A stretch of 64,000 nucleotides of DNA from Euryodendron excelsum. Taxonomy: Eukaryota > Streptophyta > Magnoliopsida > Ericales > Pentaphylacaceae. The stretch lies in the NCBI GenBank assembly GCA_033060915.1, contig CM065384.1, forward strand, positions 16,412,501 to 16,476,500, in the 5' to 3' direction. Shown one piece after another: positions 47,141 through 60,219 of the stretch (positions are counted from its first letter, which is position 1; each line of letters begins with the position of its first letter). Made by a program: the position numbers and the translations under genes. The notes under the pieces were generated by a model, which was not told the origin of the DNA, did no database searches, and saw only the letters and a program-made list of their open reading frames with translations.

Positions 47141-47365
47141 TCAAAAGTAGGAAACCTTGGCATCCATCTCTTCTTCAAAGGCTGGCTTGACTGAAAGGAA
47201 GGGGTCGACTGAAGGTCTACTCCCTCGTCTTCTCTGGCTTGAAAATGCATGTCTAGTAGATCGTCGACTACCCCTAGATCGGTTGGAGCTACCAACAGAA
47301 TCTGTCCAGGCCATTTTCCCGAAATAGCGTCTCCTCTCGAAATTGTCATCGCATGCGTCTGCCAT
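47141..47365 (-). pseudogene. Short antisense frame, possible 5' part of the antisense ORF
   Basis: Minus-strand ATG at 47365 opens MADACDDNFERRRYFGK and continues through a basic, serine-rich stretch to a stop at 47141 (74 codons). No family recognised. It lies on the same strand and upstream of the antisense ORF at 40839-41897, separated by solo LTR D, and a neighbouring frame continues past the stop. It may be the broken N-terminus of that ORF or chance. Confidence 0.25.
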
Positions 47366-47499
47366 CCTAAAAAGTAAGTCAAGATAAGAGGTGTTAATAT
47401 ATGGTATATGCAAAAGACAAGACATAAAAGCAGGAAATAATTATAATAATAATAACAAGGAAATAGAATATAAATGAAAATAAATGACACAACTATCAA

Positions 47500-48890
47500 T
47501 AGATCCTACTCCAACCAACTCAAAGATTTCTTAAACTTCTCCATCCAAAAATTCTCTTTCAAAATCAACCCTCAAAAAGTTTCTTAAACTCTCTATTCTA
47601 AAGTTCCTTTTCAAAATCAGTTTCCAAAAGGGTTTCTTAACATTTTTCTCCAAAAGTTTTCAAAAACTCTGTCCACCAAAAGTTCTTTTTCAAAATTAAT
47701 TTAAAAAAAAAAAGAGGATTTTATAACTCCCTCCTCCAAAAGTTCATCCTTGAAATCATTTTTCAAAATCCAATTCCTTTCTAAAGTCCTTTGCAAAATC
47801 AAATCTCAAGTTTTCCAATCCATCTCAAAGCTTTTCTAATCCTGTTTTTCAAAAAGATTTCCATTCCGATTAAGCTTTCAAATTTTCCAAAACTCTTTCC
47901 CTCAAAAAGTCTTAAAATTTCAAGGTTTCAATCAAAAACTCTTTCTTTCTAAAATCTCTATCAAACCCCAAAATTTTGAACTCTTCCATCCAAGGTCCTC
48001 ATCAATTTTAAATCTTCTAAAATCCAAAAATTTATTTTCAAAAGACTTCCAAAAGTTTTCCTCCAAAGTTTTATCCAAAACTCTGTTTTTCAAAATCTTT
48101 CCAAGTTTTCTAAAAGACCACCCAAGTTTTTGGAGTTTTTGGAGCCAAAAAGGCCCCACTTTCAAAGGTTTTATCTCTTTCCTTCAAAATTATTCTATTT
48201 CAAAAATTTTCTAACCCTTTCCTCATTTCAAAAAACAGATCTCCAAAGTTTTTCTTCAATACGTTTTATTTAAAATTCTATTTTCCAAAATTTTCCTAAG
48301 TTTTCCTTCAAAAAGTTTTTCTAAAAAGGCCCCATTCCTGAGTTTCTTTGGGTCTTTTCGGCCAAAAGGCCCCATTCTTAGGGTTCTCCTAACTTTTCCT
48401 TCAAAAAGTTTAGTCACAAAATCATTTCTTGGGTTTCCCGTGCTTTATCCTTCAAAAGCTCCATTCCAAAAATATTCCAAAGGTTTTCAAAATTTCTTCC
48501 TTAAAAAGTTTCTTGAGTTTCCTAAGCTATTTCTTTTTAAAATCCCATTTTCAAATATTTTGGGTTTTTCAAGCTTTCGCCTCAAAAACTTGTTTTAAAA
48601 ATTTTAAGTTTTAAAACATTTTCCCTAAAAGTTTTGTTCCAAGTTTTAAAGGTTTTCCAAAATCTTTCTAATATAAATCCAAATTAATTCATTTTCAAAA
48701 TCAATTTCAAAATCATTTCAAACAATCAACTTCAACTCAGAAATCATTTCAAAGTCAAGGTTTTCCAAATTTCAAATTTCAAAAATCAAGACAATCTAGT
48801 TTTCAAACCCAAAATTTCAATTTTCAAGCTCAATCTTCAAACTTTTTCAAAGTCCGTCCCTTCAATCACCTCGCGGTAAACATGAGACTT
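47500..48890 (+). repeat. Pyrimidine-rich degenerate repeat field before the PPT
   Basis: Imperfect copies of CTTTTTCAAAA / AAAGTTTTCC words with no coding content. It is the counterpart of 13760-15620 on the other strand in element J and ends at the same PPT block, so both elements share this 3' internal architecture. Confidence 0.7.
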
Positions 48891-48926
48891 TTACTTTATC
48901 GTTTTCTGTCTTTAACAAGTAAAGAT

Positions 48927-48943
48927 AGAAAAAGAGGGGCAGC
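48927..48943 (+). promoter_or_regulatory. Polypurine tract of the gag-only element
   Basis: AGAAAAAGAGGGGCAGC directly before TGTAAGCACCCC. Matches the PPT of element J at 13704-13721. Confidence 0.88.
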
Positions 48944-50491
48944 TGTAAGCACCCCATTTTTGCCTGTTCGGCAATCTGTGGTCCGTACGAATTCATATTC
49001 AAATTAACACAGAAATTAACATAGACATATTTAAGTTCAAATTAAATTTTCAAACTCAATCCGATCAATCAATCGCTTTGCGGGCCCACTGAGCCCAATA
49101 GTGGCAAAATGACCTAAATGCCCTTTATGGCATTGCTTGGTCCAATTCCCATTGGCACGTCTTCTTGGAGACGATAAGTCCTCATTTCTATCTCAAACTT
49201 AACTTCAAGTCCAATTACAATTCAAATCAAATTCGGCACTACTTTTGAAAAAGTTAATTCCTCAGGCGGTAAGACAATCCAGTCTGGTACGTTTTTTTGA
49301 GAAAACTCTTCAGAACGGTAAGTTCCTTCAAACCCATCAACCGGGAAAGAACCCAAGTCCTCGAGATGGTAGAACGGTCCACCTTTGGCGCCTGCTAGCC
49401 CGCCAATGAAGAATGTTCGTTATTCAGCAAGTCTTTTGAGAAAGTTGATTTCTCAGTCGATAAGTCCACCAAGCAGCTTCACGAGATCAAGCAGTCTTCG
49501 AAATGCACGTGAACCGTCAAGGTGGCGAAAACACTCGTAAACGTCACAACTGTCATAGTGGCAAAAACACTCGTAAAAAGGTCGACATTAGGAATTGTCA
49601 ACAAACCCTCTATGTCACGGGACCGAACTCGCCTCTTGGCTATGACACGTTTACCAAAAGACAAGATACCTTTGGAAACCAACTCATCATAGACCGTCAT
49701 AGTGGCAAAAACACTCAAAACCTAGGTCAACACCAATGCCTGCTAGCCCACTTAGGTGAAAAATGACCAAATTATCCCTTGGGCCATTTTTGGAACGTTT
49801 CTCGAGAAAGTACCTAAGTCCTCTAAACGGTAAGTTCACCCTTCCAAGATCATCCCAAAGACGATCTGGCATGTTTAAGTGCCTTCCAGTTAGTTTCGAA
49901 CCAATTCCATGACCATTTGGTCAAAATGACCATTTTTCCCTAGGCATCAAACTAGTAATCTCCCAAGAATGCTTCTAATAATCTTCCTGACCTTCTAATG
50001 CCTTTTTGGATCATTTCAAGTCAGTTTCGGCAAACTCAGTACAAAATGACCATTTTGCCCCTGGTGGGCCGGTCGCCTTTTTCAACCACACTGGCTCTAG
50101 GTATCAAACCGGCACTCTGTTGGAGCACTCCGGTTAGTATTTCCAACCCTTAAGTTTGCTCATGGATTGTTCCGAGTCCATTCTGGGGTTTTTTTTGGTC
50201 TAGTTGACCGTTTAGCCCCTAATAACTCGGTCGACAATTCTGACCTTGTTTTTCAAGCTCGTTACACTTGGAACACTATTTCAAGGGTTTCTACCCATTT
50301 TTAGTCTTCCAGAGCATTTCCGGCCTTTCGAAACATTTCCAGACCTTCCGGAGTCACTCTTAGTGGAGCCAAGTCAAAAATTGCATGGTAGTTACTAGGA
50401 CAAGCGCCCAAATCTTTTGCCTTTCGTATTAAGGGTTGAAGATGCGTTTCTTGCGGCCCTAAAATATTTCCTTAGTGGTTGGCGCCACTAT

Positions 50492-53400
50492 TGTCACGCC
50501 TAGATTTTTCGCACTTGAAAATACAAGTGAGAAAAACACAGTGCTCTCTCGTCAGAACTCAGCCTCCTAGAAAGACGAGTGCGACTAGGTTAAAAAAGGT
50601 TGTGACCACACCTATGAGGGTTACCTACATATCTCTCTTTTGGGAATCAAGTCAGTCGTAGTTTAGACAAGAGTCCGATAGAAAATAGAAGGTTTGACTT
50701 GACAAAGAGTTTAAGTTGGAATTTGGATTGGAAAATTAGGAATTGAACTTTGATTGGAAGATTTGAAAAGATTGATTTTGAAAAGCTTGGTTTTAGGAAA
50801 CCTAGACTTAGGAAGATATGATTTAGGAAGGACTTGAGATTAACAAAAATTTGATTGGAAAGTTTGATTTAAAAAACATGGAGAGTTGGAGTTTAGGAAA
50901 GATTGAATTTAGAAAATCTTGAAATTAGGAAAGTTTTAAAATTGGAAAGTTCTATTTTAGGAAAGTTTCATTTTAGAAAAGTTTCAAATTAGGAAAAGTT
51001 TGATTTAAGAAAGGTTTGGAATTTGAAAAGTTTATAATTTTGGAAAGATTTGGAATAGAAAGTTAGAAATTGGGAAAGGTTGGAAAGTGTGAGTTTTAGA
51101 AACACTTGAAGTTTAGGAAAGATTTGAGTTTAAGAAAGATTGAAAAATTTAGACTTTAGAAAGTTAAGATTTGGAAAGGTATGGAATTAGAAAAGGTTGG
51201 AATTAGGAAAGATTTAGATTAGGAAAGATTTGGATTTAGGAAAGATTTGGATTCCTATTTCCTAAAACAAAAGATTGGATTTTGTTTTAAAAAACGGAGG
51301 ATTGGATATAGTTTCCTAAATAGGGAGATTGGATTTGATTTCCTAAAATAGAGGATTTGATCTGACATGAAATTGGAAGGATGAAGTTTTGGAAATCCTA
51401 GATTTTGAGGTAGAAAATAGGATTTGAAAATATATAATTTTAATGTAGAAAATAGGATTTTGGAAACCTAAAGTTTGAGACCAAAATAGGAAATTGGGAA
51501 TTATATTTTTGGAAGGTTTTCTAACTATGGCTCTAGGGCTTGACTTGAACTCCAAGAAAAAGGGATTTTGGAAAATAGATCTTTTTGGGAGAGAAAGGTT
51601 TTTGGAAGTAGATCTTAGAAAGGTGTTTTTTAGAAAGTAAACTTGAAAAGAGAGTTTTTGAAAAGAGTTTTTAGGAAGGAAACTTAAGGAGCATTTTTAG
51701 AAAGTGAATTTTGAAGAGAGCTTTTTGGAAAGGAGTTTGAAAAGAAGTTTTAGAAAATAAATTTTTTGAAGGAAGTTTTTAAAAAGCAATTTTTTAAAAA
51801 GCAATTTGGAAAAGGAGATTGGAGAGAGTTTTTTAGAAAGTGTATTGAAAAAGAGATTTTAGAAAAAGAGATTTTTAAAAAGTAAGTTTAAAAAGAGATT
51901 TGAAAAGGTTTAGAATGTGGACTTTTACAAGCCTCTAAAAAATATCTCACTTTCCTAAAATGATTCTAACCATAAGAAGATTAGAACCGCTCTAAGATTA
52001 TGGTTTTGAAAACAACAAGGATTTGAAAATATGGACCATATTGGTCATTTTGAATGTAATACTTTCCTAAAGCAACCCTAACCATGGAAAGGCTAAAATC
52101 ACCTTAAGATTGTGATTTTGAAAATATTTTTTGAAGAAGAGAATTTTAATGCAAGTTTTGAAAACAAGTTTGAAAATGAATTTTGGAGAGATGTATGATT
52201 ATGATATGCACAATGCAAGTTGGGGTTGTGAATATACAAGGTTAAAGGCTTCACCACATAATCAAGGGGGCTGAACCCACGTGGTCTCCAGTTAGACTGA
52301 GAGAAAGCCTCAGACACTGTGACTTTCAATAGCCAAATCCTACACATGAACTGGGGAGTCTCTTGTTTCAAGCATGCAAGAAGGGGGGGGGGTAGAAGAT
52401 AGGGATTAAAATACAAGAAAACCCAAGTGGGTTAGGAGAGAGAGGGGGTGAATTACGTAAACGTAAATAGAAAGCCTACCTTGTGTCCTCTTTGTTTTGC
52501 TTGTTTTATTTGCATTATTTTACTTCGGTCTTCGAGAGCTTCTAAGTTGCAGCCTTTCACGTCTTCAATGGAGGCTTTGAAGGATAGTATATAGGTGTAC
52601 ATGAGTGTATGTATGCTAGGGTTAAGTGTATAGAGGCTAGGGTTTAAAGAACCTAAAGGGAACTAGGGTTTGGAAGGACTTCGAGCTTTGTATATTGAAG
52701 AGCAGGGTTTTTTGGATTGAGTTTGCGGACCCTTTTCACACTGGAGGAGGCTCTGTATTTATGAACAGAAGACTAAATTAGCGCTGATGTAGTGGCGCTA
52801 GGCCAAAAATCCTATTGGCACCACTAGGAGTGGCGCCAAGCTAGAGTTTGGCTTGGTGCCACTAGAAAGTTTTAATGTCGGCAAGCAACGTATTTTCAGA
52901 AGATTTGGGCGCCTGTACTAGTGAGTACTATGCAATTTTTAGCCTGACTTCACTAAGAGTGACTCCGGAAGGTCTGGAAATGACTTAAAGGACCGGTAAT
53001 GGCCCGAAGGACCAAAAAAGGACAAGAGTGGACTTGAAAAATGATGTCAGGATTTATTGGTGGGGTTGATCGGGCCATTAGGGGCATAATGGTCATTTGG
53101 GCCAGAAAGTCACCGAGATGGACTCGGAATATCCCGAAAGAAGACTAGAGACTTGGAAACATTAGCTAGAATGTTTCGGGAGGTAGCCGATTTGATACCC
53201 AAAGCCAGTGTGGTCGGAAAAGGAAAACAGCCCATCAGGGGCAAAACGGTCATTTTACAATAGGTTTGCCGGAACTGACTCGGAATGATCCAAAATATAA
53301 CGAAAGGCCAGTGATACTATTAAAATCATCTTTGGGAGGTTACCAGTTTGATACCTAGAGCTGGTGTGGTTCTCGGGGCACTCTGATGCCTAGGGCCAAA

Positions 53401-54212
53401 ACGGTCATTTTGACCAAAGGGTCTCGAAATCGGCCTGAAACCGACTGGAAGGAACCTAATCATGCCAACTTGTCTTTAGGAAAATCTTGGAAGGGTGGAC
53501 TTACCATTTTGAGGACTTAGATACTTTCTCAAGGAACGTGCCAGAAATGGCCCTAAGGGCAGTTTGGTGCTTTTTCACCGGAGTGGACTAGGTGTTGACT
53601 TGGGTTTTGAGTGTTTCCATCACTCTGATGGTGGTCCCATGACAGAGGGGTTTGTTGGAAATTCTCAATGTCAACCTGTTTACGAGTGTTTTCACCACTC
53701 TGACAGTTGCGATGTTTCTGAGTACTTCCGTTGCTCTAATGGTTTGCGATCAATCCAGAGACTGCCTGGAAAACTACTAGGTGGACTTATCGCTCAAGGA
53801 ATTAACTTTCTCGAAAGGCATGCCAAAACGGACATTCTTCATTGGCAGGCAAGCAGGCGCTAACGGTGGATTGTTCCACCATCTCGAGGACTTGGGATCT
53901 CGTTCTGATTGGCATGTTTGAAGGGACTTATCGTTCCAAAAATTTTTCTTGAAAGACTTGCCGAACAGGATGGACTTACCACCTTGAGGAATCAACTTTC
54001 TCAAACCAAGTGCCCATTAGAATTGGACTAGATAATGCCCCAAGAGCATTTTGGTCATTTTGCCTCCATTTGGGTCAGACGGGCCCGCGAAGCAATCGAT
54101 TGACGGGATTATATCTGGAAGATTAGTTTGAACTAGAATATGTCCATATTGACTTGAATACAAGTCTAGACGGATTGAAGACTACCAAGCAGGCAAAAAT
54201 GGGATGCTTACA
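50492..54212 (-). mobile_element. Tat-like solo LTR F nested in LTR E
   Basis: 3721 bp, TGTCACGCCTAGATTTTTCG...ATGGGATGCTTACA. Flanks ACTAT (50487-50491) and ACTGC (54213-54217) match at three of five bases, consistent with a decayed duplication. Shorter than K because the stretch with the PBS-like decamer is missing: after GTGCGACTAGGTT (50578-50590) it jumps to GGTTGTGACCACACC, a deletion of about 600 bp. A TATA-like TATTTATG is at 52756-52763 (minus strand). Confidence 0.88.
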
Positions 54213-54292
54213 ACTGCTAGTTGCGCCAAGCCGGCGCCAATAAGAAATTTTGCCTACAGCCAGGGCAATAAGCGCTAGGTCAATTTTTTGTC

Positions 54293-54300
54293 TATAAATA
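54293..54300 (+). promoter_or_regulatory. LTR E TATA box
   Basis: TATAAATA followed by CATGGCCTCTCCCTGTGTG. The palindrome region upstream is where LTR F inserted. Confidence 0.7.
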
Positions 54301-57300
54301 CATGGCCTCTCCCTGTGTGAAAGGTCGGCAATCTAACTCCAGAAACTCTCTCTCTCTCTTTCTCGATATATAGCCCTCAAACTCTCTCCAAACCCTAGTT
54401 TCTTAGGCTTCTTTGAACCCTAGCCACCACACACTTTAAACTTAGCATATATACACTCAATACGCGCCTATACGAGCCTCCAAGCCGACCATTGAAGACT
54501 CAAGGTCTTGTAATCTCGAAGCTCTAGAAGATTAAAGTGAAGTAAATCAAGTAAAGCAAGCAAATCAAAGAAGACGCAAGGTTGGTTTTCTATTTACGTT
54601 TACGCGATTCCGCCCATCTCTCTTCTCTCTCCTAACCCACTTGGATTTTCTTCTATTTTAATCCCCTATCTTCTTTCCCCCTTTCGTACATGCTTGAAAC
54701 AAGGGCTTTCCCGGTTCATGTGTAGGAAGAATGGTTGAAAGTCACCATGTCGGGGGCTTTCCTCTAATTCAACTTTAGGCCATGTGGATTCGGTCCCCTT
54801 GATTATGTGGTGAAGCCTAAACCTTGTATGTTCACGACCCTACTTGCATTGTGCATATCATACTCATACATCCCTTCAAAAAAATGTTTTCTAAACTTGT
54901 TTTTAAAAACTTGTATCAAAATCTCTTTCAAAACTTGCATTAAAATCTTCTTCTTCCAAACTTGTTTTCAAAAATCATAATCTTAAGATGATTCTAGCCA
55001 CTTCATGGTTAAGGTTATTTTAGAAAAGTGTTACATAAGCTTTGGGTGTTAGCCCTAAATTGTTTTTGTCAAGATCACAATTCTAAGGTGATTCTAGCCA
55101 TTCCATGGTTAGGGTTGCTTTAGGAAAGTATTATATTTAAAGTGACTATCATGGTCCATATTTTCAAATCCTTGCTGTTTTTGAAACCACAATTCTAGAA
55201 TGGTTCTAATCTTTCTATGGTTAGAGTCGTTTTAGGAAAGTGAGATATTTTTTAGAGACTTGTAAAAGTTCATATTCCATTCTCTTTCCAAATCACTTTT
55301 TGAAAATCTCATTTCCAAAACTTCTTTTAAAATCCTCTCCAAAAATCTCTTTTTTAAACTTACTTTCTAAAAATCTCTTTTTCCAAAATCTTTTTTCAAA
55401 CTTACTTTCCTAAAAAAAAAATCTTTTCAAACTCCTTTCCAAAAACTCTCTTCAAAATTCAAATTTCTAAAATCATTCTTCAAGTTTCCTTCCTACAAAC
55501 TCCTTTCAAAAGAATTACTTTCCAAAAGTCTCTTTTTCCTGAAGCCCAAGTTAAGCCTTAGAGCCAATGGTTAGAAAACCCTAATTTCTACTTTCCTTTT
55601 CCACATTCAATCATAGTTTTCCAAAATCTTGTTTTCTACATCAAGCTCTTAGATTTCCTAAAACTTTTTTTTTTCATGTCAAATCATATTTTCTAAATCC
55701 AAGTTTTTCAAATCTCATCATTTTCAAAATTCCATGTCAAATCTAGCCCTCCAACTTAGGAAACCAAACCAAATTTTCTGTTTTTGGAAACAAAATCAAA
55801 TCATCTCTTTTTGGAAATAGGAATCAAATGTTTCTTAATTCAACCCTTTCCTAATTCTAAGCTTTTCTAATGTCAAATCTTTGTAAATTTAAAGCTTTCC
55901 TAAATTTCAAAGTTTTCTAAATTCAAAACATTCTTAAGTTGAAACTTTCTAAATTCCTTAAGTTGAAATTTTCTAAATTCAAAACTTTTCTAATTTGAAA
56001 ACTTTTCTATTTTGTAACTTTCCAAATTCAAAGATTTCTAAAATTCATCTTTTCTAAACGTCAACTTTTCAAATTTTCTAAATCAAACTTTCAAGTCGAA
56101 TCTTCTCCAACCAATCTAAGTGTTTTCAAATCAAGTCAAATCTCTTTTCAAAATATTTCTTAAAATCCAAATTTCCTAATTTGGACCTTTCCTAAATCCA
56201 ACTTTCCAAAATCAAACTTTGCAAATCTAAATCAAAGCTTCCTAATTCAACCACGGATTCCAATCTTAGGTAACCTCAACCCTAAGAGGCCTAAACCCTA
56301 GTTCAACCTTAACTCTTAGAGTGAGGAAGTTTCGACTCTTTTCTAAAAACCCTTTTCTAAACCCAGATGGTTTTCTAATTTTGAACTTCAAAATGTTTTC
56401 GACATCTATCTTTCCAAATCTAGTCCAAGTTCTCTTTCAAGGGTCAAATCCTCCTTCAAGTTGAATTCTAGGGCTAAGTTCAATCTTGATCCCAATCTTC
56501 CATTCCAAATTTCAAATCAAACTCTTCTTCCAATTAAAAGTATCTATTTTCAATCGGACTTTTGTCCGAACTACGGCTGACTTGATTCCCTAAAAGAGAT
56601 ACGTAAGCAACCCTCATTGGTACGGTCATAACTTTTTTTCAAACTTCTAATTGCATAATCTGTTTCAAATTTCTATTTCCAATTTCTAAAACTTTCTTTC
56701 AGAAAATCAAGTCTATCTTTTTAAATCTATTTCAAAATTAAATCTTCTTGTCAAGTCTATTTTAGAAATCAAAGTTTTTTCTTGCACTTGCATATCATGA
56801 ATCATGTCAAACTTATCTTTTCAAAATTCTTTTCAAAAGTGGATAGTATTGGACATATATTAATCAAAGATTCTGAATGAGTGAACCTAGGGTGAATAGA
56901 CATGTAGGTACCACAAGAGCGGGATAGCTGTAAGCACCTCATTTTTGCTCGCTCGGCAATTTCCAGTCCGTCCAGACTTGTATTCAAGTCAATAAGGACA
57001 TATTCCAATCTAAATCAACTTTCCAAGTGTAATCCCATCAATCGATCACTTCGCGAGCCCTTTGGGCCCAAATGGAGGCAAAATGACTAAAATGCCCTTG
57101 GGGACATTGATCGGTCCAACTCCAATAGGCACGTCTTCTCGAAGACGATAAGTCCCATTTTCAAATCCAATTCCAGTCTAATTCCAAATCCAATTAAATA
57201 TGGCACACTTGAGAAAGTTGATTCCTTGAGGCGGTAAGTCCATCCTGTCTGGCATGTTTTTGAAGAAACTCTTCGGAACGGTAAGTCCCTTCAAACCTGT

Positions 57301-58453
57301 CGATCGGGACGAGACCCCAAGTCCCCGTGATGGTAGAACGATACACCTTTGGCGCTTGCTTGCCCGCCAATGAAGCAAAGTCCGTTTTGACACGCCTTTT
57401 GAGAAAGATGATTCCTCAGGCGTTAAGTCCACCTAGCAGTTTCCAGAGATTAGGCAGTCTCTGGAATGATCGCAACCCATTAGAGTAACGGAAATACTCG
57501 TAAACATCGCAACCGTTAGAGTGACGGAAACACTCGTAAACAGGTCGATATAGGGAATTGCCAACAAATCCCTATATCACGGGACCGCCATCAGAGTGAC
57601 AGAAACACTCGAAACCTAGGTCAACACCCGTGTCTGCTAGCCCACTCCGGTGAAAAATGACCAAACTGCCCCTATGGCCATTTTTGGTACGTTTCTCAAG
57701 AAAGTACCTAAGTCCTTAGAATCATAAGTCCACCTTTCCAAGATATTCTTCAAGACAATCTGACATGATTAGGTGCCTTCTAGTTAGTTTCGGGCCAATT
57801 TCGAGACATTCCAGTTTAGATGACCATTTTGCCCCTAGGCATCCGAATGCCCCGGGAACTACACTAGCTCTGGATATCAAACCAGTAGCCTCTCGAGAAT
57901 GCTTTTTATAGTATTCCCGACCTTTCATTATCTCTCTGGATCATTCTGAGTCAATTCTAAAAAATTCGGTGTAAAATAACTGTTTTGCCCCTAGTGGGCC
58001 GGTTGCCTTTTCCAACTACACTGGCTCTGGATGTCAAACCGGTAACCTCCTAGGACATTCTAAATAATGTTTCCAAGCCTTGAGTTTTCTTTCGGGGCAT
58101 TCTGTGTCCATCCAGGCAGCTTTCCGACCTAGTTGACCGTTTTTCCCTTAATGGCCCTGTCAACACTTCTAACAAAACTTGACATCATTTTTTAAGTTTA
58201 CTACATCCGAGACACTGCTCTATGGGTTCTTGTTCCTTTCCAGCTTTCCAGGACATTCCCAGCCCCTTCAAATCTTTCCCGGATCTTCCGGAGTCACTCC
58301 TAGTGAAGCCAAGCTAAAAATTGCATGGTAGTCACTAGTACAGGCGTCCAAATCTTCTGAAAATACGTTGCTTGCCGACTTATAAACTTTCCTAAGTGGC
58401 TAGCGCCACTCCTAGTGGTGCTAGAAGGAAATTTTACCTGGCGCCACTGCAAT

Positions 58454-58494
58454 AGGTGCCAGGTTCTTCTTCTCTCTATAAATACCTGGCACCT
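58454..58494. repeat. 11-bp inverted repeat around the TATA box at a deletion junction
   Basis: AGGTGCCAGGT (58454-58464) and ACCTGGCACCT (58484-58494) are perfect inverted copies with a 19-bp loop containing TATAAATA. The right arm sits exactly at the join of the internal deletion of LTR G and is absent at that place in other copies. Confidence 0.75.
58477..58484 (+). promoter_or_regulatory. LTR G TATA box
   Basis: TATAAATA. The conserved transcribed start that follows in other copies is deleted here. Confidence 0.7.
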
Positions 58495-59661
58495 AAAATG
58501 GCACTTTCCTATTTTGAAACTTTTCTAATTCGAATCTTTCCTAAATTCCAACTTCCCTAATCTTCCAAGTCTAGCATTCGAGTCAAATCTTTCTAAATCT
58601 CAAATCTTTCCTAAAACCTACCTTTCCTAAGTCTAGGTTTCCTAAACCTCAATCTTTCCAAATCAAAGTCTAATCTTTTCAATTCCAAATTCCAATTTCC
58701 AATTTCCAATCTTCTATTCTAAGTTCAAATCAAACTCCTTTTTTTTCCAATCAAACTCTTTTTCAAATCAAAACTCTCTATTTTCTATCGAACTCTTGTT
58801 CGAACTACGACTGACCTGATTCCTCCAAAAGGATACGTAGGCAACCCTCATAGGTGCGGCCATAACCTTTTTCAAGCTTTTATTTTCACATCTTTTTTTC
58901 AACTTCCAATTCCATGATCTATTTCAAACTTTCAAGTTTCTATTTCCTTTCCAATCTTTCTTTCAAAATCAAATCTATCTCTTCAATTTATTTTTAAAAT
59001 CAAATCAAGTTCTTTTCAAATCTATTTTCAAACTTTCCTCTGTTGCACTTGTATATCATGCATTATTCTTGTAATACCCGTAACTTTTCCTTGACTGTAT
59101 TACCCATGACGGAACTGAATAAGACACAACCATAGGGTAATAAGCCAGAAGCAAGGCCTTTTCAAGCCCAACCATGTCCGTATATAGAAAATCGATTCCT
59201 CGGAAATAGGGTTCGAATCTCATTACCTGACAATTCGCATCAAATGACACCTTAACTTTAATGGGAGCTTTCTCCTCGTTTTTTGATGGATTTCAACGAA
59301 TTAGATGCCTAAAATTATCACCTTTTCAAGCCTGACACCTTAAGAATCTCAGAACTATACTTCGTAGAGTGTCGATTCCCTGAAAAGCCCCCGAATGCCC
59401 TTGCACCTGAAAATTCGCACTCGAATTCCCCATAGCTTCGACTTGAGTTTTCTCTCTCACCCGGTATAGGAATTGCACGAAATTCGAGCCTAAACCAATT
59501 GACTTTTCAAGAGCCTTCTGTTTACAGTTTTAGATTGTGCTTTCGACGAAAAGCTGAAACCCTACACTTAGTCGCTTTAAACTAGGAACTCCTTTACATT
59601 TTACGAAATTGCCCCCACCCCACCAACTTGCATGGCCAGCTCTTTATTCATGCCATGTGTA

Positions 59662-59712
59662 ACACACACACACACACACACACATGTATATAAGCATGCA
59701 TGCATGCATGCT
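59662..59712. repeat. (AC)n and (TGCA)n microsatellites
   Basis: About 11 AC units at 59662-59684, then ATGCATGC repeats at 59696-59712. Confidence 0.9.
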
Positions 59713-60036
59713 TACATAGGCGAAGTCCCATCCCATATATATGTATGTAACGTAGATTTCCACCCTATCATTTATTATAATGCAACTAAGGCTTTATTTT
59801 AAAAATGCACACACATTTATCACCATCATGGCCATATTTTAAACCTCTATTGCTATACACCTGCGGGACAAGAGTTCCCCTACAACCAATAAGAGCTAAG
59901 ATTAGAAGAGAAGGAGGGAACTGAGAAAGGGGAGGGAGATGACCTGAGAGGAATGTCGAGAGGTAATTTCTCGCCAGAATCTTCCATGCACCCCGCAAGC
60001 TGGGCAATGCATGGGAAGGGACTATTTTCAGAAAAA

Positions 60037-60039
<3 letters not shown>

Positions 60040-60097
<58 letters not shown>
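60040..60097. repeat. (GA)n microsatellite
   Basis: About 29 GA units, with a second short GA run at 60148-60166. Frames reading SLSLSL or ERERER are artefacts of it. GA/CT tracts near a TATA box can act as GAGA-type promoter elements in plants; that is inference here. Confidence 0.95.
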
Positions 60098-60099
<2 letters not shown>

Positions 60100-60212
60100 T
60101 TGAGAATTGTAAAAAGGGAGGGAGATAGGAAAAGACAATAGAGGCGTAGAGAGAGAGAGAGAGAGAATTCGTCCATCTCATCTTCACCCCTGTTACACAA
60201 ACCCACAGCCCC

Positions 60213-60219
60213 TATAAAT
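60213..60219 (+). promoter_or_regulatory. Putative TATA box of the unrelated segment
   Basis: CCCCTATAAATCACACACG, followed about 30 bp downstream by CCCTCATTCGGG and a purine-rich leader-like stretch (60250-60330). Confidence 0.4.

Larger units (their letters stand above)
35774..48943 (+). mobile_element. Internal region of the gag-only Tat element (interrupted by solo LTR D)
   Basis: From the PBS to the PPT, about 8.3 kb after removing LTR D and its duplication. Order: PBS (35776), leader (35794-37367), gag remnant (37368-38571), spacer (38572-40838), antisense ORF (40839-41897), spacer, a short antisense frame (47141-47365), pyrimidine-rich field (47500-48890), PPT (48927-48943). I see no protease, reverse transcriptase, RNase H or integrase motif on either strand. 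This matches a non-autonomous element of the gag-only type (TR-GAG) that needs enzymes from a relative. Confidence 0.8.
48944..56928 (+). mobile_element. LTR E: 3' LTR of the gag-only element, interrupted by F and cut by G
   Basis: Starts TGTAAGCACCCCATTTTTGCC after the PPT. Present as 48944-50491 and 54213-56928 (about 4.26 kb); solo LTR F sits between. It stops at GAGCGGGATAGC where LTR G begins. The last 390 bp or so, present in LTR C from about 35383, are not found in the window. Sequence partner of LTR C. Confidence 0.87.
56929..59069 (+). mobile_element. LTR G: Tat-like LTR with large internal deletion
   Basis: Starts TGTAAGCACCTCATTTTTGC at 56929 inside LTR E (left flank ATAGC). U3 is complete to the TATA box at 58477. 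Sequence then jumps at about 58484-58494 to the pyrimidine-rich field and the two-stem motif (58790-58840), losing over 2 kb. It ends at TATCATGCATTATTCT, where unrelated sequence begins, so its 3' end is missing. Confidence 0.83.

Noticed and set aside
59786..60206. Serine/leucine-rich and Glu/Arg-rich open frames
   Set aside because: They are translations of the (GA)n microsatellite.
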